Of a stretch of 64,000 nucleotides of DNA, positions 23,910 through 37,900 are shown in pieces. Each line of letters starts with the position of its first letter. Within the stretch, counting starts at the first letter, position 1. The stretch lies in assembly GCF_008831285.2 (NCBI RefSeq), contig NC_045138.2, positions 3,574,143-3,638,142 of the forward strand. Direction: 5' to 3'. Source of the stretch: Nymphaea colorata (Eukaryota; Streptophyta; Magnoliopsida; Nymphaeales; Nymphaeaceae). The position numbers were made by a program, and so were the translations under genes. Under the pieces are notes generated by a model that made no database searches, had not been told where the DNA came from, and saw nothing but the letters and a program-made list of their open reading frames with translations.

Positions 23910-26900
23910 TCACTCATGCCGAACTGCGTTGTATTTCTCCGCAAGGATTGGATTTTTTGTAATCGACATCATCAGCATTTTGAATTTTGGACTGCACTCT
24001 CCACCACTGCGCAGTACCAAAGAAGATATTAATGCATATAAGGGAAGAATAACACGTGCCAGGACTCTTACACAGAATAGAAAGCATTATCCACCATGAA
24101 AGCAAAAAGAAAATCAAAGATGCTTTCAGTTAGAGCTAATTGGTGCAAAATCTAGGACCAGACGTAAATATCGACCACAGTTGAAAGTTGAAATATAAAT
24201 GAATGGAGAAACTTGCAAAAAACGAGATTAATCTGGAAACTGGAACCATCATTCATAAATAAAGAAGAAAAAGAAATTAGCAACTACCACGAGTTTTGCT
24301 GAATTGACTATTAATTCCATGTAACAGAACACGTAACAGTGAACAAACGCAACAATGAAGGTTAAGAGATAACCTTATGTGATTCAAGGAGGCAATTGCT
24401 CGAAGAGCACTCCTGATCATGTCCTCATTACGATCTACTTCCTGCTTAACAGCATCTTGCTTCGGCTTGTGATTTATGGTTTTCTCTAATGGATCCACCA
24501 ATGAATCTAAAACTGAATAAGAAAGGAAAAACATACAAGGAAATGTCATTGTAGCTACCACGACAACATGGACAAGTGACAAATTTATTAATGTAAGACG
24601 TAATTTTAGTCCACATAGAAAGATATCAATTCTATAAAGTATAATCCTCAAATGTATCAGTTAATAATAGCATAGAAAAGTAAAACAAATAAACCACAGT
24701 AATGCATATTGTACTGCTGTGTGGTATAACCACATCATTACAGTATAATACAGGAGGAAACAGAAACAGATGTATACATGTATACCTGCTAGGACGGCAG
24801 ATGGACATTTTTCAGCAAGTTTTGAGAGGATAAGGTGACATGGCATTTTAACATCATAATGATCTGCACGCACAAAAACAAATTAAAAAAAGAAAGAAAG
24901 AAACAATGCATGGATCACATAAATAAGAAAAAGTCACTCCATACCACGGAGGAATTTAATTTGTAATTTTGGAGATCATGTGCCAACAAAATGACGAAGA
25001 AGATGCAAACAGTAGAATCGCACAAAAGAAATTATTCCCAAAATTTCATGTAGAAAAAACATAGAAGCAAATGCATAACCTGGTAAACAATGCCAACACA
25101 TCACATGCATAGCATGGCAAACAATTCCAACCAGCCGAATAAAGGTGACTTCCCAGCTACCACAAGACCACCTTCTTCCAACTACATGGTGGCAGGTTAC
25201 TAAAGCAGTTATATTTCTCTTTCTCAGATTCATCCGGTTCAAAGCTACAAAATTTGGTCACTAGACTCATACAAAGTATTTACAGATCAACCTTGATTTC
25301 CCCTTCCAAGTGTTCAAAGGTCTTCATCTACACATAGCTTCCTTATATGGGCATTTCGTATTGCCCTATCCAACCATCTGCAGAACAAGTCTAAACTCTA
25401 AATCCCCTTAATCGGCATTCCCAATGTTCTCAGTTGATGGTATTAAAGCAACCCAATGTTACATCTGTTCCTGAATTTATTATAGCCTTTCTTGATAAAT
25501 TCCACACATCCATCTCCATAATGTGTATTCCCATCAAGGATTCTGCTTTCTGTTGCCCATCAATTTTGGCAAACTCAGAAGAATGTAGAAGTTCCAGTCT
25601 ATCTGAGGCTCAGATGACTTCTGTTCGGAACACTCAGCCATCACATTTTCGTTAGCCTGTCATCACAACAGATAGCAAAACCACCAAAAATCATGCTAGT
25701 AATACATTCTCAATTCTTCTTTCATCATGTCACATTGACCTAACTAGTTTTTTTCTTTGGTCCTATTAATTCTAAACCATTTTTTCAATATATGCATTTG
25801 CAGATATAGTTTCTTCTATTTCATCCTTTGCATCGACTAGCGATTGTGATATATCATATTCATCTCAGGAATCAAATGCAGCTTTGTCTACGTCCTAAGG
25901 CAAATCAAACTGGGCATGAACCAGCTTTATGCTTTAGAATTTAGATTAACCTTGACTAGACTAAGAAGCTGTAACCAAAAGAAAGTAGAGATCAGCTGCC
26001 CATTTATTCTCATCTTAGCTTTCCTTTTCCTCACCTTCAGAACTTGACACATATTAATGTTTGCCCATAATTTGGAAAAAGAGAAGGCTAAAGTAGATGA
26101 TTATGATTTTCTTCAGTCTTCAGAACATTGCAAAATTACCAACTTGAATTATGACCGAAAGGATCTTCTCAAATGAGATTCAATTGTATTCTTCAAGGCT
26201 TCGCCCTTCACAACCGCTAGCAGAGGAGAGAATCAGGTTTACACTTGAGTGGGGTATGGAATGATTCATCACCGAACGACAACAATCATGACAGTAATAT
26301 GACAAAATTTGATATCAAGATCAACACAAATCGCAGTTAAAAGCACGAAAAAATTTGCAAGAATGCACAACGTATTAACTATCCCATGAATCCCTGATTA
26401 ACACAGTAAGCATATGAACATGAAGACTTTTATCTGAGTATAGAAAGCAGCTTCCTTTTAATGAAACACTTTTCTATACAAATATGAGGATCAAATCAGT
26501 GAAGTAGTGCAACACTTCACATGCCGATACACAATCACGCACATCCAGAAGAAATATGAACAAGGATGTCATCAAGGGAACATGGACTAATAGTATAAAA
26601 ATAGTATGAAAATGAGGCATAAAATACGCACCATCCAACCCAGACTTAAGGTATGGAACTATGAAAGATGATGGATTAACTTGATCAAGACAACTGTCAA
26701 GTAATGTATCGACGCACTCGAAGGCTGCCTTTCTCAGCTCAAGACCATCATCAACAACATGCTTAAAAGGACCAAGATCCACGGTCCTGATCATTTCTTG
26801 CTGCATCAGAAAAAGCAAATTTTCTTACTTCATAAGTCCAGGAAATGAGAAAATAAACTCAACAAGATGTGCTTACCTTAACCACCGTCTGATCATAAAG

Positions 26901-29900
26901 AAGTGGAAGTAATTCAGGAAGAAGGCCCTTGATAAGGTTTGGCTTATTATGAGCCGCTGTACTAAGAGCTAAAACAGCTGCTCGTCGTACATGCTACAGA
27001 TAAATATCAAAGGAAAGAGAACCAAGAACCATGAGGCAAGTTGCAGAGACATTACAAAAGACCTAAAGAGAGCAAACTGCACCAGGATGTAAAACATACC
27101 CTGTCATCATCCTTTATAAGCATCAGAAAAGAAGAAATGGATGGATACAGAAATTCATCAATTTTCTCTGGACGTTCAACAATAGAATATTTCACAGCAA
27201 TCACAACAGTAGCTCGTGTGAAGGCAGTTGTGCTGCTTGTTCTCATCTGATGGATAAAGATGTCAGAAAGATATAAATTAAGAACAAATATTCTAATTCA
27301 CAAAACAGATTCTATCAACATAATCACATCTCACACAGCTGAATGCAACCAAACTCAAAGCAGTGTTTTCAAGTTAACGTAATAGCTTTTCAAAATGTAT
27401 AATGGCAAGACAAATGCAAAAACGAAGCATACTTGACTCTAACTCCAAAAATATAAAATTTGAGATGCATGACCTTCAATGCAGGTATAAGCTTCTTAGG
27501 CTCAATCAAAGCAATTTTCCCGAGACATTCGGCAACCACATTGCGGACCCCCTCCTCTTCACTTTCACAGTGAGTAAACAACAATTTAAGAATTTTCTCA
27601 ACATTTCTATCCTCTAGTTCTGCCTGGCCAGTTATATCTACTGTCTGTCTTGCTATCACCTGGAAAAGGACAAAAAAAAAAGGTTCAGCTTAAAACTGTC
27701 AAGATGCAACTAAGTTCTCTTCACTATCATTACATCTACCTCCTTCAAAGAATGAAGCAAGAGATACTGTTTCTTTTGTTGGTTATCAATTTGATCCAGA
27801 ATAAATGGCAGGTATTTTGATAGATTTCCAACAGCAATATTCCCCAGTGCATAAGAAGCTGCAGATTTGATCTCTTCAAAGGGTGACTGAAAAGACTCGA
27901 TGACAATATTCTCAACATTCGCATGTGAGCTAAGATCTCTCCTTCTACCAATTTCTCCTAGACACAGCAACGCAAGGTGCTGTTTTGCCTGAAATGCAAA
28001 TATAAACAATAAAAAGTTATAAACTTCTGCATATAAAGATTAAAAGTGACAGCGTGCATGTGGAGAGAGGGAGAGAGAGATGAGCATATACAACTAACAT
28101 TCTAATTCAAATACAAATCTGACAACCTATAAAAACAAAAATTCACACTTTACGCTTCAGAATATAGATCTTCTGGCCAAGCACCAATACTAGGAACAGC
28201 AATGAAGCATTAGGTTAGGAATCTGTAGCATCCATAACCGTTGATATACTTCTTCAAAAACAAACAAAATGAAATAAAGAGGCTATATGTAATTAAAGAG
28301 GCTCCTATCCTCATACTAATTTTATTAGATCTCACCAGAGAAAAATTTCATGTGACCTGCACCACTCGATAGTTTAGTGCAGTTGATGCAGGAAAGAGCT
28401 TTTTCCAAGTGATTCCTAATGGATCATGCTGGGACTACCAACCCAGTTGGCTGCTCCATGTGAGCAACGTCCAACTGATACACTGTTTTGGAAATTATGA
28501 AATTGTCTTAATGCTCATGTTTTCTTCTGAAATTTGCCAGCAGTTAGCAGCATTAACTATCCTAAACTTGGACAGATTTCAAACCGAGGATAAAATCTGA
28601 CAACTTGCATCTGGTCATAATGCATTGATGGCACATAAAAATAAGTATCAGCAGCAAGGAGGAAATTTGGATATATTCATAGTGATAAAAAGGCACCGCA
28701 ATAAAAAAATGTTCTACCGACAGGGAAGTTGGGTGTTAATAAATAAACTGATATATGAACAGCAGATGACTATACACGATTGAGGAACTGAGCAGTCAAA
28801 AAGTAAACTGCTATAGAGGAAGCAGAAAGGACAATACTAACTACAATAGGCCATTACGAAAGAGTTTCTACCTAGGCACAGATTTCAGTTACTCATACAA
28901 TGTATCTGAGACGAGCAAGTTCATTTAATGAAAGAAAATTATCAATAGAACTTAATACATGAAATCTGCCATAATAAGCCTTACGTAATTGTTAAAATTC
29001 CCCAGGTCATCTGGATTAAAAAATGTTCATTCTACATATTCCATGAAGTCATGCACCTTTCTCCATGTAGACAAACAACAACATCCTGATGAGTACTGGA
29101 TCTAGTTTGTAGATAACCTATTAGATATGCATATAAGCAGAACTACCAGGGTCTATAACTTAAAAGCATCATGTACATATTTCAATTACCCTAGAGGCTA
29201 GCTATGTAGGAGCATATTACCGAGTTAGTGCTGCTATCATCCTTAAGGATGTCCATCAGCATTCCAACTGTTATGTCACATTTCCTATCACCAGCTGCAA
29301 GACAGAGAACAGCAACACATTGAGCCACAGAATAGAGAGCCTGTTTTGCAAGACCACCAGATTGCGGAGATGGTTTGGCACTTGAAAGGAGAGAATCCAA
29401 CAGAGTATCAAAGCTAGTATTTGCTGAGCAGACTAATGCTTCAAAAAAGCACTGTAATGCCTGCAAAAGAGTTGAACTTATTAGCTCCTAAGGTAGCATG
29501 GACAAGGACTAAATATTCAACTTAAAGGACAAACAAACCTGAAGTGCTTGACCCTGCAATAAGGAGCTCCTCACTAGGATGAGAGCTTGAGGGAGAACTT
29601 TTGTTCTGACAGCAAAACCAACATTTTGGCTTGATTTCCTATTAGCCATCATTGTGCAACAAAGCTCCAAAGCTAAAGCTGTCATATGCAAATCAGAATC
29701 ACTGCAACAGAATAGAACTGGTAAGAAAGGAATCGACAGAATGCTTAAATAAATGCTGCACAGAAAGACAAACCTGATCAGAGTCGAAAGTTCTGCAATG
29801 ATAACTTCATAAATAGAGGAACTGATTCTGTCACCATAAGCAACAATTAAAGAATTGAGTGTACCCAAGGATGCTTGCCTCAAAGCTCGATTTGCCTGAA

Positions 29901-31866
29901 ACAACAGAAGATAACTTTTTATTTGCATCTATCTACATGATACGTTAACTAGATTTCAAAACCTTATTGTAGTTAGACTGTAGCTGAAAAAATGCACCTT
30001 GCGAAGGAATGCTGTTAGCTCTGCAAAAACATGCTCCAAAACACATGATAGATCAATCTTAAGTGGTGAGCATGCAATGATAGAAAATGCCTGCATGGAC
30101 AAATATAAAAAATAAGAACAAGTATATATAGTATATTCTAAATGTCGTAAAAGGCGTCTTTTTCGAGACAAAGAGAAAATTGTACCAAAGAAAACATATA
30201 TGAAACTAATCAATGCCAGAAGAAGCAGATTCTATACCCACTCAAATAATAAATAGGTTCGCTGCGAATAGGATTTCTAGATTACTGGATGTAGATGAAA
30301 TTGAAATCAAGTGCCTACGCAAACAAATCATGACACAACTGGCCAGCATAGACTAAAAATTCAGCTAGTCCCAGCTTAACAAATTGGATGCCAACTGATT
30401 AAGTAATCAATGTGCAGTTTCCTCATGCTAAGTGCCCTTCTTAGTTAAGTAGTGAATGGAACATGTTTATGCGTTTGTGGCACCTTTGTTATTTGCTTCA
30501 TATAGTTTTTATTCAAATTAGTCTAACTGTTATTATTTCCATTTATATGTGCATGTTACTTCCCCATCTTATACTTGAAAGCCGAAATAGTATGATTAAG
30601 GTATATAATTAGTTTGCACTTCTAATTGTGGTATATAATTCCTTTGCATTTTCAAACGCTTTAAATCATGTTTCAACTTTCAAGCATGAAAAATTAGTTT
30701 TATGCTTTCTTATTTCTTTCTTACGGACTATGTAAGATCCGTACTTCCACATATGGTTTTATAGCACGACTAAGGTTTCGAACTTTCAACTACCTAATTT
30801 CTAGATAACCCCGCTAGCAAATAGGAAAGCTCCCTATGGTGAAGCCTAAAACTTGCAATCGAAAAGCTCTTTGTACTCTATCCCACTAATTATTTTATAA
30901 ACGCAAGGGGAAACATTTTACTCGAAGATTTCGCTGTTCAGGACAACTGACACAAGAATAGAAAATTTCTCCTTTGCTGCAACTGTAATTTCTGCTGTGG
31001 CTTTAAGTGTATAAAGAACTAAAGAATAAAGATCCGCCAGTATACAAGAAAGAAAAATAACAAAGATCTTTCTTTCCAGCAACACCAAAGATTATAACTC
31101 ACAATGTTGAGCTCCAATATAGCACCCAAACTACAAGATGAATATTACAAAAAAAATAGGTCAAATGAATCACCTGTTATTCATCTAAAGACTTCACCAG
31201 ACAGAATAGTTGCAAAATGGAAAAGAAACAAGAAGGACAACCACATCATGGACATCAGATGCTCTCTCAGATTTGACCAACCGAATTAACTGATACCTTG
31301 ACTGCCGTAAGTCGTGTTATCTCATTGCCCATACGATCCACAAGCAGTGGGAGACAAGTTGATAGCTCTGTTTGAAGGTTGTCCCCAAAGGTTGAAACCA
31401 CCAGACCCATGCAAGAAATAGCACATTCTTTAACCTCCTGAAAATGAATTCTTCCATAAGAAATATCCTAAGAAAACAGATAAGGCATGAGGAGATGATT
31501 TACAAACCTGGTCCTGGTCTTGGTTTGCCAACCGTCCTAGAATGGCATTATAGATTGGATGAACGTATGGCTTAAAATCAAAGGCACAAACCTGTACACA
31601 CAGCAGTTTTTGTCAGAGGTGCAAGTTGAAGATTCCTTCAAAAGAAATCTGTCAGTAAAAGAATTTGTTACCTCAAAACTTGGACGAACAACACGAACAA
31701 GTTCTCCACATACCCTTAGTGCCTCCGCGGTGACCTTATAGTACCTTTCACTCACAGCGGCTAATACAGGACTAGAAAGTGACTACAAATAAGAACCACA
31801 AACAGTTACCATTATCATCATGGACATAAAATATCATGTTAACAATTGTCAAAAACAATGAGTGGG

Positions 31867-31900
<34 letters not shown>

Positions 31901-34900
31901 CTATCGTAAAGTAAAAGGAAAGAACAAAATTGCCAGCACTAAACCCAAACAGGGTCTCATTCCACTCCTTTGAGTTGTGGTTCTTTTTACATTTCTCCCA
32001 ATACCAAACATTCCAATATGGCAGCACTTTAGATCAAGCTGATAATAGCAGAAAAACATACCGGAATAGTTCAGAATAAAAAAAATATATAGTATGGCAA
32101 CAACATCACAATATTATCATGGCAATATCACTCATTTTTGCAGGTTTCTTAAAATAAATCACTTGTGTACACTTTAAGTAAGTTTTCCAAATTGTCTTGC
32201 TTCTTTTATTTAAAAAGAGAATGTTCCTTCATATGTTACTAGAGAACTGCTAAAATACATTGTTTTCCTCTCTTCATAACATCCAAATTTTTCAAGATTG
32301 CCCCAACATTGTTCTGGGAACACCACATATTCAGAAAAAAAAAAAGCTGAGAGATGAGTGAGTATAAAACTAGAATCTTTTTTTTCTTGTCGGCTCTCTT
32401 CATCTTTCTCTTCCTTTCTTTTCCCTCTCCTCCTTGGCTCACGACTCCCTTCTCCTGGTTTTTCCCTCCTCAACCATTCCTCCTTTTTTATTATTTCCTC
32501 AATCATGTGTTGCTTGAATGAAAATCCTCTCACAAAATTTGGTACCATCTTTCGAAAAGCATGTTATGATAATGCTTCAGCAACAACTTTTTTGCAAAAG
32601 AGAAAGCCATATGAATGAACACATTCACATAAAAGATACACTCCATAAAGAAATAGGCATGCATGCAGAGATGCGTAAGCTGGGGAATTGATTCCTAAAG
32701 CCACCATGTCCATCCAGTCATCAGAAAATGCAGAATGACATAATTTTAATCAGACTTTGGACAGTAAACTTAGAAAGGCCGGAATATTTTATTCAATAGA
32801 AATAACTAAACATGCATCGAAAGGAGAACCAAAGAAAGGAAGGAAGAAAATGAAGATATTGGTTGCACTTACATTAATGTGAGGGTGAAAAACGGAAGGT
32901 GAATGCGAAGCCATAACCAGTCGGGTAAATGTAAGAGCTTCAATCTTAAGATTTGAGGTAGAAGATTTATCCTGGAAATTTTAGAATGAGAAATTATAGC
33001 ATGATGAACTTAAACTATTATAGAAAAATGAGAAGCAAAACAACAATAAGTTCCAAACTTGCACTGTAAGAACAATCTTACATTTAATGCCTTTTCAATG
33101 CCAGGGACCAAAGATCCAATATGATCATCTAAGCAGTTTGGTAAGACAACCACAAGTTCTTTCAACACTGAAAATGCACCAACCTGCAGATGAAGATCCT
33201 TAAGGAAAAATCTGCTTATAATCGTGCAAATGAGAAACATTGTTACCATTTCACCTTTGTCTTGATGGACTTCTCCCGAAGCTGCCTATTTAGAGATCTC
33301 ACAATTTTAGGCACTTCATTTTTCAACAACCATAAAGGGCTGCAAAAATCATGAAACATTTCAATGATCTCCAAAAAAATTACTTGTTTCAAGACAATCA
33401 AAAAAGTAAGATCATTGAAAGAAAGACAAACAATGCAAGTTCTTTAGTTGACAGAAGGCATACAAGTGTCCAAAAATTAATTTGCTTAGAACAATTAAAT
33501 GGGAGCAAACATGCAGATACATTAGGCCAAACAGCAATACTTCATAAGACATTTGCTACAAGATTTAAAGAGTATCCAAAATGCCCAAACTCGCAGTTGA
33601 TAAAAATGTGATGCATTTACTTCCAGTTCCGAGGTGTATGGTTCAAGAGTTCTATAGGAAGAATTGACATCCCAACCTTTTTCCTTGTTAGATAAAAATA
33701 GGCTTCATGATCATGAGTTGCCATTTGTTCATTATAAATTCATCAATGAGAGAAAAGGCAAAAAAAGTGGATACAGGAAGAGTTCAATACAAGCTAGCCG
33801 GAAGAAGATGGATTCAACACGAACTTGAATGTAAAGGGACGAAAAACAAAAATTTGGCCATGAAGGAGGCATACAGAGGTCAAAGTTGCAGGGTGCATTT
33901 TGCCATCCTTGCAGTTATCACATGGTTAGATACATACACAAACGAACACACTCATATAATGACAACTACAAGCAATCACTGTGGTGTTACAAACCAATAA
34001 GAACGTTTCCAGGTTAAATGTTTAACTGGTTAAGAAAAACTAAATCCAACTGTTTACAAAATTCCATGTATATTATGTCACCATTACTCTCGTCAAGTGG
34101 AATGCATCACCATGATTATCAGTATTCTGATGCATTCTTTTATTTTAACTGAAGCAACCACCATGGTTTCATGGTTTTCATCAAACAATATGGATGTCAA
34201 TAGCTAAGGTCCAGTTCAGGCATCCAAAACATCCCAAACTGTTTGATCGGATATGGTGACAAAAAGATCTAAATCCACTATTTAATCAGTCAGAATTTGG
34301 TTTAAAATGGTAATACTCACCAGGACTCGCTTTCAAATTGAAATCCATAAACAAATGAACCATGTGAAAAAGCGAGTACAACAAGAAAGACAATTGAATT
34401 CGTCAAGCATAAAATGCCACAATTGATGACAGTCACCATCCGGCTAGCTGAATGCATCAGATATACAGCTTACGTATTTCAGTACATAGATGTATTCAAG
34501 CTTCTTTTAAATGTTTTTCAGTTCAGATTTGAGCACCGTTTCCCACTCAGATACCGTTTCATCTTCTCTACTTGATGTAGAGTGTGATTCCAATAAATAG
34601 GTCTATGTGATCAGTGATTAGATGGATGTGCTGATGACTAATACCAAGCCAAATTCAGCCCATCCACACCTTTACCAAACAATCCAAATAAGCATACCAT
34701 TCAAGCGAAGAAAATTCATGTGGTCCACAACATCAATCTCGAGCTTGTTGGAAAGCTTTGTCTAGTACTAGATATGTTCAGAAGGTAGAATTAGACCATT
34801 TCTTGTAGTACATGGTTTAATAGTGGCTATTGATAAAGGTATGCACAGGAATTATATTCTTCGCTTAGCAGAGGTTGACAGAAACAAAATGAAGTCATAA

Positions 34901-37900
34901 CCACTTGAGAGATGAATAAGAACGTGCACAGATCCAAGCTTACAGAAACACCTTGTAGTATGTCTAAGCTATGTCATCACGATATGTGGGGGAGACCTGC
35001 GTACCCGTAACGGTATGCCGGTACGCCAAAACGGGTATGCAGATACATGGTGGTACAGTTTGGATCGGTTTCGACCTGCCCGACATCTTTCCTCTTCCGC
35101 CATTTCCTATTCGACTTCCATGTTCTTCCCTGTTCTTCCTCAAGTCCACAGATGATCGGTGATGGACGGCGGCAGCCTCCAGCATCATTGACGGCGTATA
35201 ATCTTCATTTCAACTAACTTTCTTTAGGGTTTCTGCAATTTTACCTATGCTCTTTTCTCCTTTTTTTCGTCTAATGAAAACCGTTTTTCGTATGTAGTTT
35301 CCCCTTTTTTGTTGCATTTCATTTGGTATTAAATTTATCGTTGTTTCCTAGTTCTGTCATTTTTCCAAAATTTTCCATAGAGTCATTCTTCAAAACCTCT
35401 CTTACCTGCACCGGTTCTCCAAAATCTGCTGCATAATCATCGCGCTGCTGCCATTCTTCATAATCTGTGATTCTAATATGTTCGTTTCTTGAAAACCTGT
35501 CGATTTGCCCTTTTGCTCACATTATTCTTGTGTAGAACTGTACATATCGTTGACCTTAGTAAAACTGTACATATCGTCAATCGTCAGAGCTTATATAAGT
35601 TATGCTTGTTGCCCTATTGCTTATGTTATGTGTCAAATTCAAAACCTGCCGACTTGCCCTGCGTTGCAGTTAGGCTGTTGTTAATTTTTACGCTTCATAG
35701 TTATATATTTACATTGTTTAAGGTTATATATATGCTTTCTAGTATATTTATGTTGTTTGTTTGCTTAATTATCATTGTTTTTTATTTATTGAAACTGAAT
35801 ATATATACAATTATATAACTATATTGAAATTTTCACTGTATCACCATACCAAAATTTGCTAAAATTGCTGTGCCCATACCCGCTTCCCCATACCCGAACC
35901 AAAACCCATACCCGTACCTATGTGACATAGTGCCTAAGAAGTTGACAAAGAGAAGTACTATTCAAAAATAAGCTCTCCAGTCTCCATGTTACATGATCAC
36001 CCAGTGAAAACATATTTTATATGGTTCACTCTTGCCAACTTTAGTATATTTCTGTAACAGTTCCAATGAATGTTTCGGAAAGAGTTTTAAGGTATATTGA
36101 AAGTAACAACTGAGACCAACATGATTTACTTAAATGACATCCAGGAATTGACAGCGGTATTGTGAAAATAAAAGTGCTTTTGCATTGATAATGAATCTTG
36201 TAATTTGACAACACAAGTAACAACTTTAACAACAAGAAGATAGAAACAAAGCATCACATGAAACCATAAATTCACCAATTGCCGCACATTATTTTTACAA
36301 AATTATACGAGAAGTTTATTAAGGAAACAATGAAAATATCAGCTAGTAATAGCACTTGCACAAAAGTTGAGAATATTTAACTGATGGTGCTTGTTGCTGT
36401 AATGTGTTTGTGGCATTTTGACCATCTTGGGCATCCTATCCATAATCTCCTAATGCATAATAGTATATAAATCCTTTTCATATGAAAGAAACACGGTTCA
36501 AATTTAACCATGCTGCAATTTACTCTTAGTCTTAGTGAAAACTCAATAATTTTCATATTTAGCAAGCATAATGATTTCTCGATGGAAATATGCAAAGTAA
36601 GACTCACTTAACTATGCCCCCAAAATTGCAGAAAGTTAAAGGAAAAGTATACAAAAAAACACAAAACTATGAAACATGAACATGCAAGTTACTGTGAAAT
36701 TGGAAACCATTCTCCACTTGCCTCAATTCCTTTATCTCACTTTGACCTTTTGTAACATTCCCCGTTTGACGTAATAACTCAATGAATGCATTAAAGACAT
36801 CCATCTGAAGCACCAAAAACCAGACTCAGATGTATAAGTGAAAAGAGTCAAAAGACATAAGTTAAAATACCGATGTAGCCCCTACAAGAAGCTGACCTTA
36901 ACATTTTCTTCTCGTTCCTTGAATCTCTCTATCAATTTTGGGCACGCCTACAAAATAGGAAAGTAAAAAAAAATGAAAAAGAGGATGTTGCGAAATTCAA
37001 GAGCTATTACGGTTTGGAAAGAGAAAACAATCGAAATTAAACATATGAACCTACTCTTTCACGAGCTCAAGGCATAGACAAAGTATACTAAAAAAGGGAG
37101 CTTTTTGCTCAACTGAAATTTAGAAGTTATTGATATTCAAAAAGAGAAAAAAGTAGTTGCCATTAAATCATTGATGCTACACTATCAAAAGACTACGGTA
37201 TAGACAGAATACAACACATTCTTAAATACATGCCTCCACGTAGAGTTTGGACAGCATTTCTGGGCGAGAAACTATTATAGCAGATAGGCACTTTGCTGCT
37301 GCCCTTCTTACTTTCCAGCTGATATCTTCATCATCACTATATTCATCTGTACTGTCACTAAAGAATAACAATAATTGGTAATGTCAATCAGATATGTAGA
37401 TTCCAAATATTGCACCAAGAAAGACAGAAGAAATTTGATGGCATAAGAACACCATACTCATCTTCATCTTCCTCCTGGAATTCATAATCAGTGTCCTCCT
37501 CCATATTATCAGTAAAATTTGGATCATAACTCAAATATTCAAGACTAAGATTTAGAATTACATCACAGTACATAGTTATATCCCTAGGACATCTCAACAT
37601 GAAGCTTTCCAAGGCCTGGTTCAAAAAATAAAAAGTGCATCATTAGGATAAAAAGAGGCAGCAATTGTTACAATGCTAGCAAATCAAAGGACATACAAAG
37701 GTGGAGAATGAGTCAAGCTGCTCAACCTTGACTAAGGTCTTGCTTGTTCAACTTGGGTCAAGATCAACTCATCAATTAAACGAGTCAGTCCTGAGGACCA
37801 GACCAACTTCATGCTAGCAAACAACCTCAACTCAAACAGCCTCTCAAGCTTCATAAGCTTAAAAGTTAAAAGGATTCAAGTAAAAAGATAAAGGATATAA

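Noticed and set aside
27474-27659. Apparent start of a separate protein beginning [10 protein letters not shown]
   Set aside because: The first codon is GTG, directly after an acceptor (CCAG). It is CAND1 exon 22, not a gene start.
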